Positions 1 to 8,027 of a stretch of 64,000 nucleotides of DNA are shown piece after piece. Where the stretch lies: the NCBI GenBank assembly GCA_900538465.1, contig UPXV01000005.1:21927-85926 (forward strand), read 5' to 3'. Source of the stretch: an uncultured Erysipelotrichaceae bacterium (GTDB lineage Bacteria > Bacillota_I > Bacilli_A > Erysipelotrichales > Coprobacillaceae). The translations under genes and the position numbers were made by a program. The notes beneath the pieces were generated by a model. That model saw only the letters and a list, made by a program, of their open reading frames with translations, was not told where the DNA came from and made no database searches. Position 1 is the stretch's first letter, and every line of letters begins with the position of its first letter.

Positions 1-531
1 ATTAACGGAATTGAAGTGAAAGAACAAATTTGTAAGAAGAGAATCCATTCTAAAATTATTTTTTTGACAAGTCATAGAGATATGGCGATAGATTCAGTTG
101 GTCGAAATGTATATGGCTTTGTTCCTAAAGATGAAATGGATAGATTAGAAAGACATTTGAATACAATTATGAATGAATATAAAGCTCATCAATTAATCAC
201 AATTACAGGTGAAAATATAGATATTTATCATATTGCTTATATTCATTCATCAGCAGGCTACTGTTATTTTTACGATATTGAAGGAAATGAAAAAGTATTT
301 AGAATTCTACTCAATAAAGTGGAGGATATGTTACCTCAAAAAAAGAATTTTATGCGAATTCATCAGTCATATATTGTTAATTTTGATTATGTACAAAAAT
401 GTTCATATGGTCAAGTAGAACTCAAAAAAGAAAAAGGTGGTCTTTTATATTTACCTGTTTCTCGAAAATATACAAATGAAGTTTTTGAAAGTTATGTTCG
501 TTACAAGAAAGAAAGGTGCAGGTATGGTTAA
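1..531 (+). CDS. LytTR-family response regulator (AgrA/ComE type), 5' end outside window
   Basis: The gene is open from the first base, so the receiver N-terminus with the phospho-acceptor Asp lies upstream. The first 55 or so visible codons are the end of a receiver domain (motifs KIIFLTSH and VYGFVPKDE). About residues 75-170 form a LytTR DNA-binding domain, with the typical MRIHQSYIVNFDYV and VSRKY motifs. It is the cytoplasmic output protein of a peptide-sensing two-component system. Its stop overlaps the kinase start by 8 bases, so the two are translationally coupled. Its likely targets are the direct repeats at 1843-1892 and 8721-8770. Confidence 0.93.
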   Translation: MNGIEVKEQICKKRIHSKIIFLTSHRDMAIDSVGRNVYGFVPKDEMDRLERHLNTIMNEYKAHQLITITGENIDIYHIAYIHSSAGYCYFYDIEGNEKVFRILLNKVEDMLPQKKNFMRIHQSYIVNFDYVQKCSYGQVELKKEKGGLLYLPVSRKYTNEVFESYVRYKKERCRYG

Positions 532-1828
532 TTTATCTTGGGTTTTGATGCAATTTATAGATTGTTTTTTATATCTTTTCTTAGCACATTCCATTTTTGG
601 AGACAAAGTAAGCGGTAATAAGAAAATATGTGTTATTTTTATATGTATAGCAATTGTAGGATTGATAATTGAATACTATACTCCTATCAAAGTGATATTT
701 CTTTTACCAGTAATTCTTTTATTTATGATGTTACATATACCTTTTATTCGAAGATTAATAATGATTTTTTTAATTATATGTATTGTTATGGCTATTCAAC
801 AATATTTGGCGTTATCATTGTTTCCTTATGAAATTATGGAAGATAGTTTTCAAATCGATTTATATAGCATTTGTTGTGCTGTTGTTATTATTGGTGTATC
901 TTTGCTAATAAGATATATACGAATTCATTCTCAATCTACAATTCATTTATCAGATATACCTTCATATATTTATATGAACATTATACTTGGAGTATGTGCG
1001 GGTATACTTCCATTAAGTCTTGTTAATTATTTGGAAAATGAAATTCCTATTCGGTTAAGAACATCAATATTATGTGTTTCATATTTTTCAATAATATGTA
1101 GTCTTGTGACTGTCTTTATTTTTGTGAAAAATTATAAAGAAAAGGATAGTTTAAAGAAAGAAAATGAATTAAAAAATGATCTCTTAACTATGCAAGAACG
1201 TTATTTTCGTGAAACTGTTAAAAATTATGATTATTTAAGAAAATTTAGACATGATATACAAGGACATTTTAGAATTATTTCACAATTGGAAAATCAGAAA
1301 TCATATGATGAACTTCATATTTATATACAAAAACTAAAAAAGACAGTCCAAAAACAACAAATTTTTCAATGTCCAAATAATCACATTTCCGCAATTGTGA
1401 ATTCATATATAGAAGATATGAAAAAAGAAAATATTGAATTGAATATCATGTATAATGTCATAGGATTTTTTCAGATTGATGTTATAGATTTGGATTCACT
1501 TGTTTATAATTTATTGAGTAATGCTTTTGAAGCAGAAAAGGAAGTCGTTTCAAATCAAAAGAAAGTCGATTTAAAATTTATGGGAAGTCGAAATGATTTA
1601 CTTATAGAAATTACAAATGATGTAAAAGATATAGATTGTATTGATTATATAAGAAATAATAAAACATCGAAAAAGAATAAATTAAATCATGGTATAGGAA
1701 CAGAAAATATTTGGGATATTGTTCATAAGTATAATGGTGATATTGACATGCATTTAGAACAAAAAAGATTATGCATTGAAGTTTTTTTGAATAATGTTAT
1801 CAATTTTGAAAAGGAAGATGAAATGTAA
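524..1828 (+). CDS. AgrC/ComD-like sensor histidine kinase (HPK10 family)
   Basis: This is a 434-residue membrane kinase. About 200 N-terminal residues form six or seven hydrophobic helices, the usual peptide-pheromone sensor. A coiled segment (KKENELKNDLL) follows, then the phospho-acceptor motif KFRHDIQGH, an N-box (SLVYNLLSNAFEA) and a G-box (HGIGTENI) of a GHKL ATPase. The ATG at 524 was chosen because AAAGGTG lies just upstream and it overlaps the regulator stop; the longer reading from 437 starts inside the regulator gene. It is expected to sense a secreted peptide and phosphorylate the LytTR regulator. The 15-residue peptide at 1935 is the nearest candidate ligand. Confidence 0.92.
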   Translation: MVNLSWVLMQFIDCFLYLFLAHSIFGDKVSGNKKICVIFICIAIVGLIIEYYTPIKVIFLLPVILLFMMLHIPFIRRLIMIFLIICIVMAIQQYLALSLFPYEIMEDSFQIDLYSICCAVVIIGVSLLIRYIRIHSQSTIHLSDIPSYIYMNIILGVCAGILPLSLVNYLENEIPIRLRTSILCVSYFSIICSLVTVFIFVKNYKEKDSLKKENELKNDLLTMQERYFRETVKNYDYLRKFRHDIQGHFRIISQLENQKSYDELHIYIQKLKKTVQKQQIFQCPNNHISAIVNSYIEDMKKENIELNIMYNVIGFFQIDVIDLDSLVYNLLSNAFEAEKEVVSNQKKVDLKFMGSRNDLLIEITNDVKDIDCIDYIRNNKTSKKNKLNHGIGTENIWDIVHKYNGDIDMHLEQKRLCIEVFLNNVINFEKEDEM

Positions 1829-1842
1829 TTCTTCCTTTTTTT

Positions 1843-1892
1843 ACTGTCAAATATGACAAAATAACGTTAAATATGACAAATAAATCGTTAAA
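1843..1892 (+). promoter_or_regulatory. Three AgrA/ComE-type direct repeats before exporter operon
   Basis: Three nonamers lie in phase on the same strand: ACTGTCAAA (1843-1851), AACGTTAAA (1863-1871) and ATCGTTAAA (1884-1892). Their starts are 20 and 21 bases apart, i.e. two helical turns. The form matches the known LytTR target of paired GTT-containing repeats. A TGTATGTTAAAT segment at about 1906-1917 could be the -10 region. The same arrangement with the same spacing recurs at 8721-8770. Confidence 0.8.
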
Positions 1893-1934
1893 AATAATAT
1901 TCCTTTGTATGTTAAATGCAAGGAGGCGATTTAT

Positions 1935-1982
1935 ATGTGTAGATATTTTTGGAGTTGGTTATTTAAATTTTGGGGATGTTAA
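1935..1982 (+). CDS. 15-residue Cys/Trp-rich peptide, candidate pheromone
   Basis: A 15-codon reading frame encodes MCRYFWSWLFKFWGC. It has a very strong ribosome-binding site (AAGGAGG at 1920-1926, 8 bases before the ATG) and follows directly after the LytTR repeats; the exporter gene starts 20 bases after its stop. The peptide has three Trp, four other aromatic residues, two basic residues, and cysteines at positions 2 and 15 that could close a ring. It has no Gly-Gly leader, so the C39 peptidase is not obviously its processing enzyme. I do not recognise a family. It could be the inducing peptide for the kinase, a leaderless antimicrobial, or a regulatory leader peptide. Confidence 0.6.
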   Translation: MCRYFWSWLFKFWGC

Positions 1983-2002
1983 AAAGGAAGGAAGGATGAG
2001 AG

Positions 2003-4213
2003 ATGCTAAAAAAATATCAATGTACAATGCAACATGATGCATCTGATTGTGCTGCAGCTGCCATGTCAACAGTTCTTTTAAGATATAAACAAGAATTATC
2101 TTTGATGAAGATTAGAGAAATAATAGGAACCGATCTTTATGGAACAAGTGTAAAAGGAATTGTTAGTGGCTTTGAAACATTAAATTTCCAAGTGAAAGCA
2201 TTACGTGTGGATATAAAAGATTTAGATGAAGGTGTTACATATCCCGCAATTGCACAGGTTCATACTCAAGAGGGATTAGATCATTTTGTTGTGATTCAAA
2301 AAGTGAGAAAAGATTGTTTTTTTATTTCTGATCCAGCAAAAGGAAATTATAAAATGACAAGAGAAAAATTTCAGGAGACATTTACAAATGTTCTCATTGT
2401 TATGGTTCCTACATCAGAATTTGAAAAGATAAAATATAAGGATAAAGGAATGTGGGACTTATTCTGTGCATTAATTTTGCCACAAAAGAAATTACTTGGA
2501 ACAATTATACTGTCAAGTCTCGTATTAAGCATTATTGGTATTTTATCAAGTACTTTTTCTAAAGTACTTATGGATGAGATTATTCCATATCAATTGAAAA
2601 ATAAACTATATGTATTTCTTTTGGCATATGGATTAATTGTTCTTGTTCAAAATTTATTATCAGCATTTAGACAACAAATTATATTATTTCTTTCAAGAAA
2701 GGTTGATATCCCATTGTTAATGGGATATTACAACCATATTATTCATCTACCATACCAATTCTTTGCTTCAAGAAGAGTTGGTGATATTATTACAAGATTT
2801 CAAGATGCGATGATGATTAAAGATATTTTTACAAATGTATCTGTATCTTTGATTTTAGATATAGTTTTATCATTAATTACAGGTATTATTTTATTTAATC
2901 TTAACTCGAGCCTGTTTTTTATATTGATAGGTATGGTTATTGTTGATATTATTCTTATCTATATTTTTAAAAAACCATATAAAAAATTGAATTATGAACA
3001 AATGGAATCAAATGCAATGCTCAACAGTCATTTAATAGAATCAATGCAGAATATTGAAACAGTGAAATCACAAAATGATGAACAACAACAACTTTATAAA
3101 TTAGAAAACAGATTTGTTTCTCTATTAAAACTTGGTTATAAAGAAGGAACTCTTCAAAATACTCAAGGTGTTGTTTCTAGTTTTATTGATTCATTAGGTG
3201 GGTTAATTTTTATGGGAATAGGAGCAATGTTTATCATTGATGGAAAAATGAGTATAGGAGATTTACTTGTTTTTCAAACTTTGAGTCAATATTTTACAGA
3301 ACCAGTACAAAGTTTGGTGTCTTTACAACTTACATTTCAAGAAGCAAATATTGCTATGAAAAGATTAAATGAGTTAATGTCTTTAAAAAGAGAAGATGAA
3401 GAGGAAAATGGATTTATTGAAAACATTGATTTATCAGGAGATATTCATTTTGAGAAAGTTAATTTTGCTTATGGATCAAGACCGCCCGTCATTAACGATT
3501 TTAACTTGGTTATTCCAAGTGGAAAGAGAGTTGCCTTGGTGGGCGAAAGTGGTGCTGGGAAAAGCACTATTGCCAAATTGTTGTTGAAGTTTATGGAAAT
3601 AAATGAAGGAAAAATTATTATTGATGGATATGATATACGCGATGTAAAAGGATCTTATTTAAGAAAGAAGATTGCGTATATACCACAAAATATAGAATTA
3701 TTTACAGGAACGATTATTGATAATTTAAAAGTGGGAAATCCAAATGCAAAGTATGAAGAGATTATTGCAGCATGTCGCAAAGCTGGTGCTCATTCTTTTA
3801 TTGAGAAATTACCTAATCGCTATGGTTCGTTTGTAGAAGAAGGAGGAAGTAATTTCTCGGGTGGTGAGAAACAAAGGATTGCTATTGCACGAGCTATTTT
3901 ATCTCATTCACAAATTTTTATCTTTGATGAAGCAACAAGTCATTTGGATTCATTTAGTGAAAAAAAGATACATGATTTATTATTTGATCAAATCCAACAT
4001 ACAACAACGCTTATTATTGCTCATAGACTTTCTACAATTGTTAACTGTGATTTGATTTGTTTTATGGAAAATGGTCGTGTTCTTGAACAAGGAACACATG
4101 ATGAATTAATGAAGCTTAATGGGAAATATGCAAAAATGATTTCATTACAAAATATGACAATGAAAAAAATAGATAGAGAAGAAAAACGTGAGGAGGAAAT
4201 GAACTATGGCTAA
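2003..4213 (+). CDS. C39-peptidase-containing ABC transporter (bacteriocin processing and export)
   Basis: At 736 residues it has the standard length and order for this family. The N-terminal C39 cysteine peptidase has Q10, C16 (QHDASDC), H94 (LDHFVV) and D110 (ISDPAKG). Membrane helices fill about 150-430. The ATPase has Walker A GESGAGKST (near 515), signature FSGGEKQR (near 615) and Walker B IFIFDEATS (near 640). The family cuts double-glycine leaders and pumps the mature peptide out of the cell. The obvious substrates are the precursors at 6003, 7659 and 8818. ATG 2003 follows GGAAGGAAGG. The next gene overlaps by 8 bases. Confidence 0.96.
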   Translation: MLKKYQCTMQHDASDCAAAAMSTVLLRYKQELSLMKIREIIGTDLYGTSVKGIVSGFETLNFQVKALRVDIKDLDEGVTYPAIAQVHTQEGLDHFVVIQKVRKDCFFISDPAKGNYKMTREKFQETFTNVLIVMVPTSEFEKIKYKDKGMWDLFCALILPQKKLLGTIILSSLVLSIIGILSSTFSKVLMDEIIPYQLKNKLYVFLLAYGLIVLVQNLLSAFRQQIILFLSRKVDIPLLMGYYNHIIHLPYQFFASRRVGDIITRFQDAMMIKDIFTNVSVSLILDIVLSLITGIILFNLNSSLFFILIGMVIVDIILIYIFKKPYKKLNYEQMESNAMLNSHLIESMQNIETVKSQNDEQQQLYKLENRFVSLLKLGYKEGTLQNTQGVVSSFIDSLGGLIFMGIGAMFIIDGKMSIGDLLVFQTLSQYFTEPVQSLVSLQLTFQEANIAMKRLNELMSLKREDEEENGFIENIDLSGDIHFEKVNFAYGSRPPVINDFNLVIPSGKRVALVGESGAGKSTIAKLLLKFMEINEGKIIIDGYDIRDVKGSYLRKKIAYIPQNIELFTGTIIDNLKVGNPNAKYEEIIAACRKAGAHSFIEKLPNRYGSFVEEGGSNFSGGEKQRIAIARAILSHSQIFIFDEATSHLDSFSEKKIHDLLFDQIQHTTTLIIAHRLSTIVNCDLICFMENGRVLEQGTHDELMKLNGKYAKMISLQNMTMKKIDREEKREEEMNYG

Positions 4214-4673
4214 ATTAGAAGTCCTTGAAAATAAAAAATTAGTTTTAAAAGATGTATTAAAAAAAGAATTAAGGGGAGTTTCATTGGAAAATATTGATAA
4301 AGAAATTCAAAAGTTTGTTAATAAATTAGATATTTTAAAAGTTCAAATGTATGGACCTTTGGTGATTAAAAGTTGTGGAACAAATATTTCTGATGATGGT
4401 GATATATCAAGTGATTATGATTTATTAGTCCAAGCACATGATTATAAACAGTATAAAAATCAGTTTGAAATTGTTGAAAGATTAGAATGCCCTCATTGCG
4501 TATATGTTCATTTTGAAGGTGATCCTCTAGAAATCAATTTTGCAAATACAAAACTAGATTTGTATTTTTATGAAAATGACCTAGAAAGTAATGGAGAAGC
4601 TTATACTGTTTGTATTCATGAGAGTGATGATTATGTTATTACTGATTTATTTAGACCGGTGATTCAAATATGA
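4206..4673 (+). CDS. GyrI-like / DUF5085-like small protein in exporter operon
   Basis: This 155-residue soluble protein has a helical N-terminus followed by a region opening with MYGPLVIKS. The C-terminal part runs YVHFEGDPLEINFA, then KLDLYFYEN, then YTVCIHE and LFRPV. This order resembles the GyrI-like (SHS2) fold and the DUF5085 proteins; that match is from memory and weak. It has no membrane segment or signal. It sits between exporter and adaptor, overlapping both (8 and 4 bases), so it is made with them. It might bind a peptide or act as a chaperone; its function is unknown. Confidence 0.6.
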   Translation: MAKLEVLENKKLVLKDVLKKELRGVSLENIDKEIQKFVNKLDILKVQMYGPLVIKSCGTNISDDGDISSDYDLLVQAHDYKQYKNQFEIVERLECPHCVYVHFEGDPLEINFANTKLDLYFYENDLESNGEAYTVCIHESDDYVITDLFRPVIQI

Positions 4674-5932
4674 AACTTTATCAAAAATCTGAACTTAAAG
4701 ATTCACGTATTTTCTTTGATAAACAACCACCAATGTTTTTAACAATTTTTATTGTTTTTGTATTAATGATACTGATGTTAACAATCTGGATGAGTTCTTG
4801 GATGGGCAAATCATATATAGTTGAAGCTTCAGGAACAATTACAACAACTGACAATATGTATGTAAGTGCACTATCTGATGGCGTATTAACGTCATTGAAA
4901 GTAAAGGAAGGACAATATATTGATAAAGGTGATGTTTTATTGGAAATTTCAAGTGGTAGTGAAGGGATACAATATCAGTCATTCCAAAAACAAATTAAAG
5001 ATACAAAAGCCAAAATATCAGCTATTGATAAATATATCGATTCACTAAATAGTCATCAAAATAAAATGTCTAACTCTGGTATAGAACAAGAATATTATGA
5101 AAAAGTAAGATATTATTTTTCAATATTAAAAGAAGAAAATGCATCAAAAGAAAATAATCAACGATCATTGAAACAAAAAGAGGAAAAGAAAATAAAAAAA
5201 GAACAAGAAATTCAATCTTTAAAAGATCAAATTTCTAAGTTGAAAGATAGTGAAGAAGATAAACTCAAAAAAGAAGAACTCAATTCAACATTGGAAACAA
5301 AACAATCAGAATTAGAATCATTTCAAGAAGAAATTAATCAATTGAATCAAACAACTTCATCTCAAGCTGAGCAAACAAAAATCCAGTTAATCAGTGAAGC
5401 TGGGAATACTAGAACAACTTTACAATCATCAATAGTAGAGTTAGAAGGACAATTAAAAGCTTATCAATCTCAAGATAAACTTACCATTGTAGAAGCAAAT
5501 CAAAGTGGCTACGTTCATTATCTTTCTACATTAAAAGAAGGTATTACAATTCAAAAAGGACAAACAGTTGCTGAAATCAGTACAAATAAAGAAAATCAAA
5601 TGATAGTAGAAGCATACATACAAGCATCAGACATATCAAAGGTTCAATTAAACAATGATGTCAAAGTTGCTATTGATGGAGTTAATATTCAAAAGTATGG
5701 AACATTAAATGGAAAACTGATTTCAATAGATTCAGGAACTTTAACGCAAGAAACTCAACAAGGAAATGTTGTTTTGTATAAGTGTTTGATTTCATTAGAC
5801 AAAAAACAGCTTCAGGCGACAGATGGAACAAAAATTAATGCTATTAAATCTATGCCGGTTGTTGCAAGAATAGTCTATGAAAAAGAAACATATTTAGATT
5901 GGCTGTTAGAATTATTGAGTTTTAGAAATTAA
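4670..5932 (+). CDS. HlyD-family membrane fusion/adaptor protein of the bacteriocin exporter
   Basis: This is a 420-residue accessory protein. A short cytoplasmic N-terminus is followed by one membrane helix (about 22-44), a biotinyl-lipoyl-like segment (GVLTSLKVKEGQYIDKGDVL, about 67-86), and a long Lys/Glu/Gln coiled coil (about 105-265). The second half of the lipoyl fold and a beta-barrel domain come last. It pairs with the C39 ABC transporter, as MesE/ComB-type proteins do. The start overlaps the previous stop as ATGA. The last 17 codons and stop form the beginning of the 196-bp repeat duplicated at 7537. Confidence 0.93.
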   Translation: MKLYQKSELKDSRIFFDKQPPMFLTIFIVFVLMILMLTIWMSSWMGKSYIVEASGTITTTDNMYVSALSDGVLTSLKVKEGQYIDKGDVLLEISSGSEGIQYQSFQKQIKDTKAKISAIDKYIDSLNSHQNKMSNSGIEQEYYEKVRYYFSILKEENASKENNQRSLKQKEEKKIKKEQEIQSLKDQISKLKDSEEDKLKKEELNSTLETKQSELESFQEEINQLNQTTSSQAEQTKIQLISEAGNTRTTLQSSIVELEGQLKAYQSQDKLTIVEANQSGYVHYLSTLKEGITIQKGQTVAEISTNKENQMIVEAYIQASDISKVQLNNDVKVAIDGVNIQKYGTLNGKLISIDSGTLTQETQQGNVVLYKCLISLDKKQLQATDGTKINAIKSMPVVARIVYEKETYLDWLLELLSFRN

Positions 5933-6076
5933 TGTGGTATAAAGTAGAGTATACACCAACTCTATTTTATATAAAAATTGGTAAAGAAAAGGAGGAAAAA
6001 TTATGGAAATGACAATGAATTTACCAAGAAATTATGTAGAAATTGAAGAAGAGGAGATGATGTATTTAGATGGTGG
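5881..6076 (+). repeat. 196-bp promoter-leader repeat, copy 1
   Basis: By eye this block is base-for-base identical to 7537-7732. It contains the last codons of the HlyD gene, a promoter, a small inverted repeat, the ribosome-binding site and the full leader of precursor A. Identity stops at the second base of the second Gly codon of the GG cleavage site. Everything downstream (the core) differs completely between the two copies. Confidence 0.95.
5915..5964 (+). promoter_or_regulatory. Promoter of precursor A with overlapping inverted repeat
   Basis: TTGAGT (5915-5920), a 17-base spacer and TATAAA (5938-5943) form a promoter inside the end of the HlyD gene and the gap after it. TAGAGT (5945-5950) and ACTCTA (5959-5964) form an inverted repeat across the expected start point, which could be an operator or a 5' stem in the transcript. 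No LytTR repeat is visible here. The same elements recur at 7571-7620. Confidence 0.6.
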
Positions 6077-6380
6077 TACTACATATAGAGGATTTGCTGC
6101 TGCTAGACAAATCTCTAATATGATTGCGGCATCAATAGGCTGGGCATTGAGTGCATCTAAATTGTCAAAATACTGTTTGGCTGCAGCAGGAAGTGGTGTA
6201 GGTTTGGCTATATCAGTTATTTGTGCATTAGGTGTATCTATGTCAGTTGTAAATTCAATCTGGGGATTAGCAATGGTTGGAGCAGCAATGTATTATTATA
6301 GAAGACAAGGTGGATTTAAAAGTACAGAAGTATCAGTATTTGGATATACACTTTGGTCATATGTAAAACCGTTGCGATAA
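6003..6380 (+). CDS. Bacteriocin precursor A with double-glycine leader
   Basis: This is a 125-residue precursor. The 25-residue leader (begins MEMTMNLPRNYVEIE, ends MMYLDGG) is acidic and has the hydrophobic positions that C39 peptidases read. The predicted 100-residue core begins TTYRGFAAARQ and is rich in Ala, Gly and Ser. It has two hydrophobic stretches (near 62-78 and 83-97), a GSGVG motif, and a basic aromatic tail. The core is longer than classical class II bacteriocins (30-60) and I recognise no family in it. AAGGAGG sits 8 bases upstream, and a small membrane protein follows 13 bases downstream. Confidence 0.85.
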   Translation: MEMTMNLPRNYVEIEEEEMMYLDGGTTYRGFAAARQISNMIAASIGWALSASKLSKYCLAAAGSGVGLAISVICALGVSMSVVNSIWGLAMVGAAMYYYRRQGGFKSTEVSVFGYTLWSYVKPLR

Positions 6381-6393
6381 GGAAAATTAAAAG

Positions 6394-6681
6394 ATGAAAA
6401 ATGGAAAAATTGTAGATATAGTAACTTTTATCTTGGCTATAGTTATTATTTTTTCTGGAAGTTATATTTCGTTCCCTAATGAAATAATTGGTATTGTTTA
6501 TAATATTTTAGCAATTGTTTTTGCTATCTCATTATTTCTTTATGGTGAAAAGAAAAACCCTTTAAAATATCATAACATTATAGATACTAGAAAAAAAATA
6601 TTCTATATAAGCGTTATTTCAGGAGTACTTGTCAGTTTATTATTAATTATTAATTTTTTTCTGGATTTATTTAAGAATTAG
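6394..6681 (+). CDS. Small three-helix membrane protein, candidate immunity protein for A
   Basis: This 95-residue protein has three strongly hydrophobic helices (about 8-25, 31-50 and 69-90) separated by Lys-rich loops. It starts 13 bases after precursor A, with TAAGGAAA upstream, so the two are probably cotranscribed. Small multi-helix proteins directly after a class II precursor are usually self-immunity factors. No family match is claimed; the call rests on position and topology. Confidence 0.6.
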   Translation: MKNGKIVDIVTFILAIVIIFSGSYISFPNEIIGIVYNILAIVFAISLFLYGEKKNPLKYHNIIDTRKKIFYISVISGVLVSLLLIINFFLDLFKN

Positions 6682-6998
6682 TAATTATAAATGTAGTAAA
6701 TACTGATGTAAAAAAACAGTATATATTTTCTTATTTCTTCCAATGTAGTGTTCAACGTGAAATGAGAATGGACATGGACTTGAATTAAAATCCAGTTGAT
6801 TTTTAGGGATTAAGGTTCACATAAAGTGAGCCTTTTCTTATTCAATAGGAATCTCTATTCGTTTGAGTGAAATATGCAATGAGTAATTAACTTCTTGATG
6901 CAATGTATCGTGAAAAGAAAAAAACGATAAGTTCATATCGTTTAAATTAAGGTACACAAAAAAGTGTCAAAATCTTAAATTTTTTTGACAGTGTACAA
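6682..6998. other. Intergenic stretch holding two terminators and an AT-rich inverted repeat
   Basis: This 317-base gap has no credible gene. It holds the forward terminator at 6812-6840. A second hairpin, AAACGATA (6922-6929) with TATCGTTT (6936-6943), has its T-tract on the minus strand and suits the minus-strand gene at 6999. GTACAC (6952-6957) and GTGTAC (6990-6995) plus TGTCAAAA and TTTTGACA inside them form an imperfect inverted repeat just past that gene's end; it is either part of the same terminator or an old insertion edge. Confidence 0.6.
6812..6840 (+). terminator. Rho-independent terminator after precursor A unit
   Basis: AAGGTTCAC (6812-6820) pairs with GTGAGCCTT (6826-6834, one wobble) around a 5-base loop, followed by TTTCTT. 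It closes the precursor A/immunity transcript. Confidence 0.8.
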
Positions 6999-7268
6999 TT
7001 ATTTTACTTGGTACATGTTTCCTCGACCACATTCCATGCAGATACATGATAGTTCATCCTCACCATCAGCTTCTGCCATTTCTCCAAGTATTTCTGCATC
7101 GAGTTCCATTTCACATCCACATCTTTCACATTTCATCAAAACAGTTGGGGCGGGTCCAAAAATAAGTTCATCATCAAGAAGCATTGCATCAACTTCTTCT
7201 AGCGTTAACGGTTCGAATTTTGAGATATTTTGATTCATAGATGCATTTTTGTTTGAGTGTGATGTCAT
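6999..7268 (-). CDS. Small acidic zinc-ribbon protein, unknown function
   Basis: This 89-residue protein is on the strand opposite the bacteriocin genes. The C-terminal half has two Cys pairs (KCERCGCEMEL and CICMECGRG), a likely single zinc ribbon. The N-terminal half is acidic (EPLTLEEVDAMLLDDELIFGP). The start has a strong site (GAAGGAGG). A TATAAT at 7403-7408 on the minus strand may be its promoter. It lies between the two copies of the 196-bp repeat, so it may have arrived with the rearrangement. No role in bacteriocin biology is known to me. Confidence 0.6.
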   Translation of the reverse strand: MTSHSNKNASMNQNISKFEPLTLEEVDAMLLDDELIFGPAPTVLMKCERCGCEMELDAEILGEMAEADGEDELSCICMECGRGNMYQVK

Positions 7269-7536
7269 TTTTTATTCCTCCTTCAAAGGGATTGTATGTT
7301 TCAGCATGAATCATGAAACCTCCACACTTGCATTTGAGTGGCTCCCTATGAAAAGATTGTATCATAAAATAATGGTAATGTGTTTTCTGGATTTTTCTTT
7401 TTATTATAGCTTACCTTTCTTTTTTATAAACGGCTTCTTTTCTCTGTCTGTGTGCAAGAAGTTCAGCCATTCTATTGTAGTGTTTTACTGACCTGTTTGA
7501 ATAGAAGCCATAGTATCTTGTCATCTTGAAATTTTC
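7269..7536. other. Gap between zinc-ribbon gene and second repeat copy
   Basis: There is no convincing gene here. On the minus strand a 58-codon frame from about 7367 contains LKCKCGGF, but it has no ribosome-binding site and overlaps the zinc-ribbon gene out of frame. The stretch probably carries the minus-strand promoter (TATAAT, 7403-7408) and leftover sequence joined to the repeat edge at 7537. Confidence 0.4.
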
Positions 7537-7732
7537 AAAAGAAACATATTTAGATTGGCTGTTAGAATTATTGAGTTTTAGAAATTAATGTGGTATAAAG
7601 TAGAGTATACACCAACTCTATTTTATATAAAAATTGGTAAAGAAAAGGAGGAAAAATTATGGAAATGACAATGAATTTACCAAGAAATTATGTAGAAATT
7701 GAAGAAGAGGAGATGATGTATTTAGATGGTGG
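7537..7732 (+). repeat. 196-bp promoter-leader repeat, copy 2
   Basis: Perfect duplicate of 5881-6076, offset 1656 bases. It carries 52 bases of the HlyD gene's 3' end out of context (from AAAAGAAACA), which shows that the copy at 5881 is the source. It supplies promoter (TTGAGT 7571-7576, TATAAA 7594-7599), inverted repeat, ribosome-binding site and leader to precursor B. Confidence 0.95.
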
Positions 7733-8027
7733 ATTCCAAGTATATAATTGGATTGTATCGTTAACTGTTAATACGATTTTTAATGCTTTTACGGGTGGTG
7801 GAACTGTGTCTTTCTTACGAAAGGTAATGAGTTCAAATGGAATTAAACAAAACATCATTAAAGCGGCTAAAAAGTGGCTTTCAAGACAAGCAGCAAATAG
7901 ACTTGCTGGAATTCTTTTAGGCGCTATTCATGGATTCTTAACATGGAGTGTAGGTGGGTTCTTTGCTACTATGTGGGATAGAAATGATAAAAATCCGAAT
8001 AATGGTTGTTGTGGTGCTCTATGGTAA
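7659..8027 (+). CDS. Bacteriocin precursor B with identical leader and unrelated core
   Basis: This is a 122-residue precursor. Its first 25 residues equal those of precursor A. The 97-residue core begins FQVYNWIVSLTVN. It contains a GGG segment, a basic amphipathic middle (IKQNIIKAAKKWLSRQAA), a hydrophobic glycine-rich stretch (LAGILLGAIHGFLTWSVGGF) and a tail with a Cys-Cys pair (NNGCCGALW). No similarity to core A is visible. The next gene overlaps its stop by 7 bases. I do not recognise a bacteriocin family. Confidence 0.85.
   Translation: MEMTMNLPRNYVEIEEEEMMYLDGGFQVYNWIVSLTVNTIFNAFTGGGTVSFLRKVMSSNGIKQNIIKAAKKWLSRQAANRLAGILLGAIHGFLTWSVGGFFATMWDRNDKNPNNGCCGALW

Noticed and set aside
7200..7370. 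58-codon minus-strand frame with LKCKCGGF upstream of the zinc-ribbon gene
   Set aside because: No ribosome-binding site and out-of-frame overlap with the better supported gene at 6999-7268; it may be a decayed piece.
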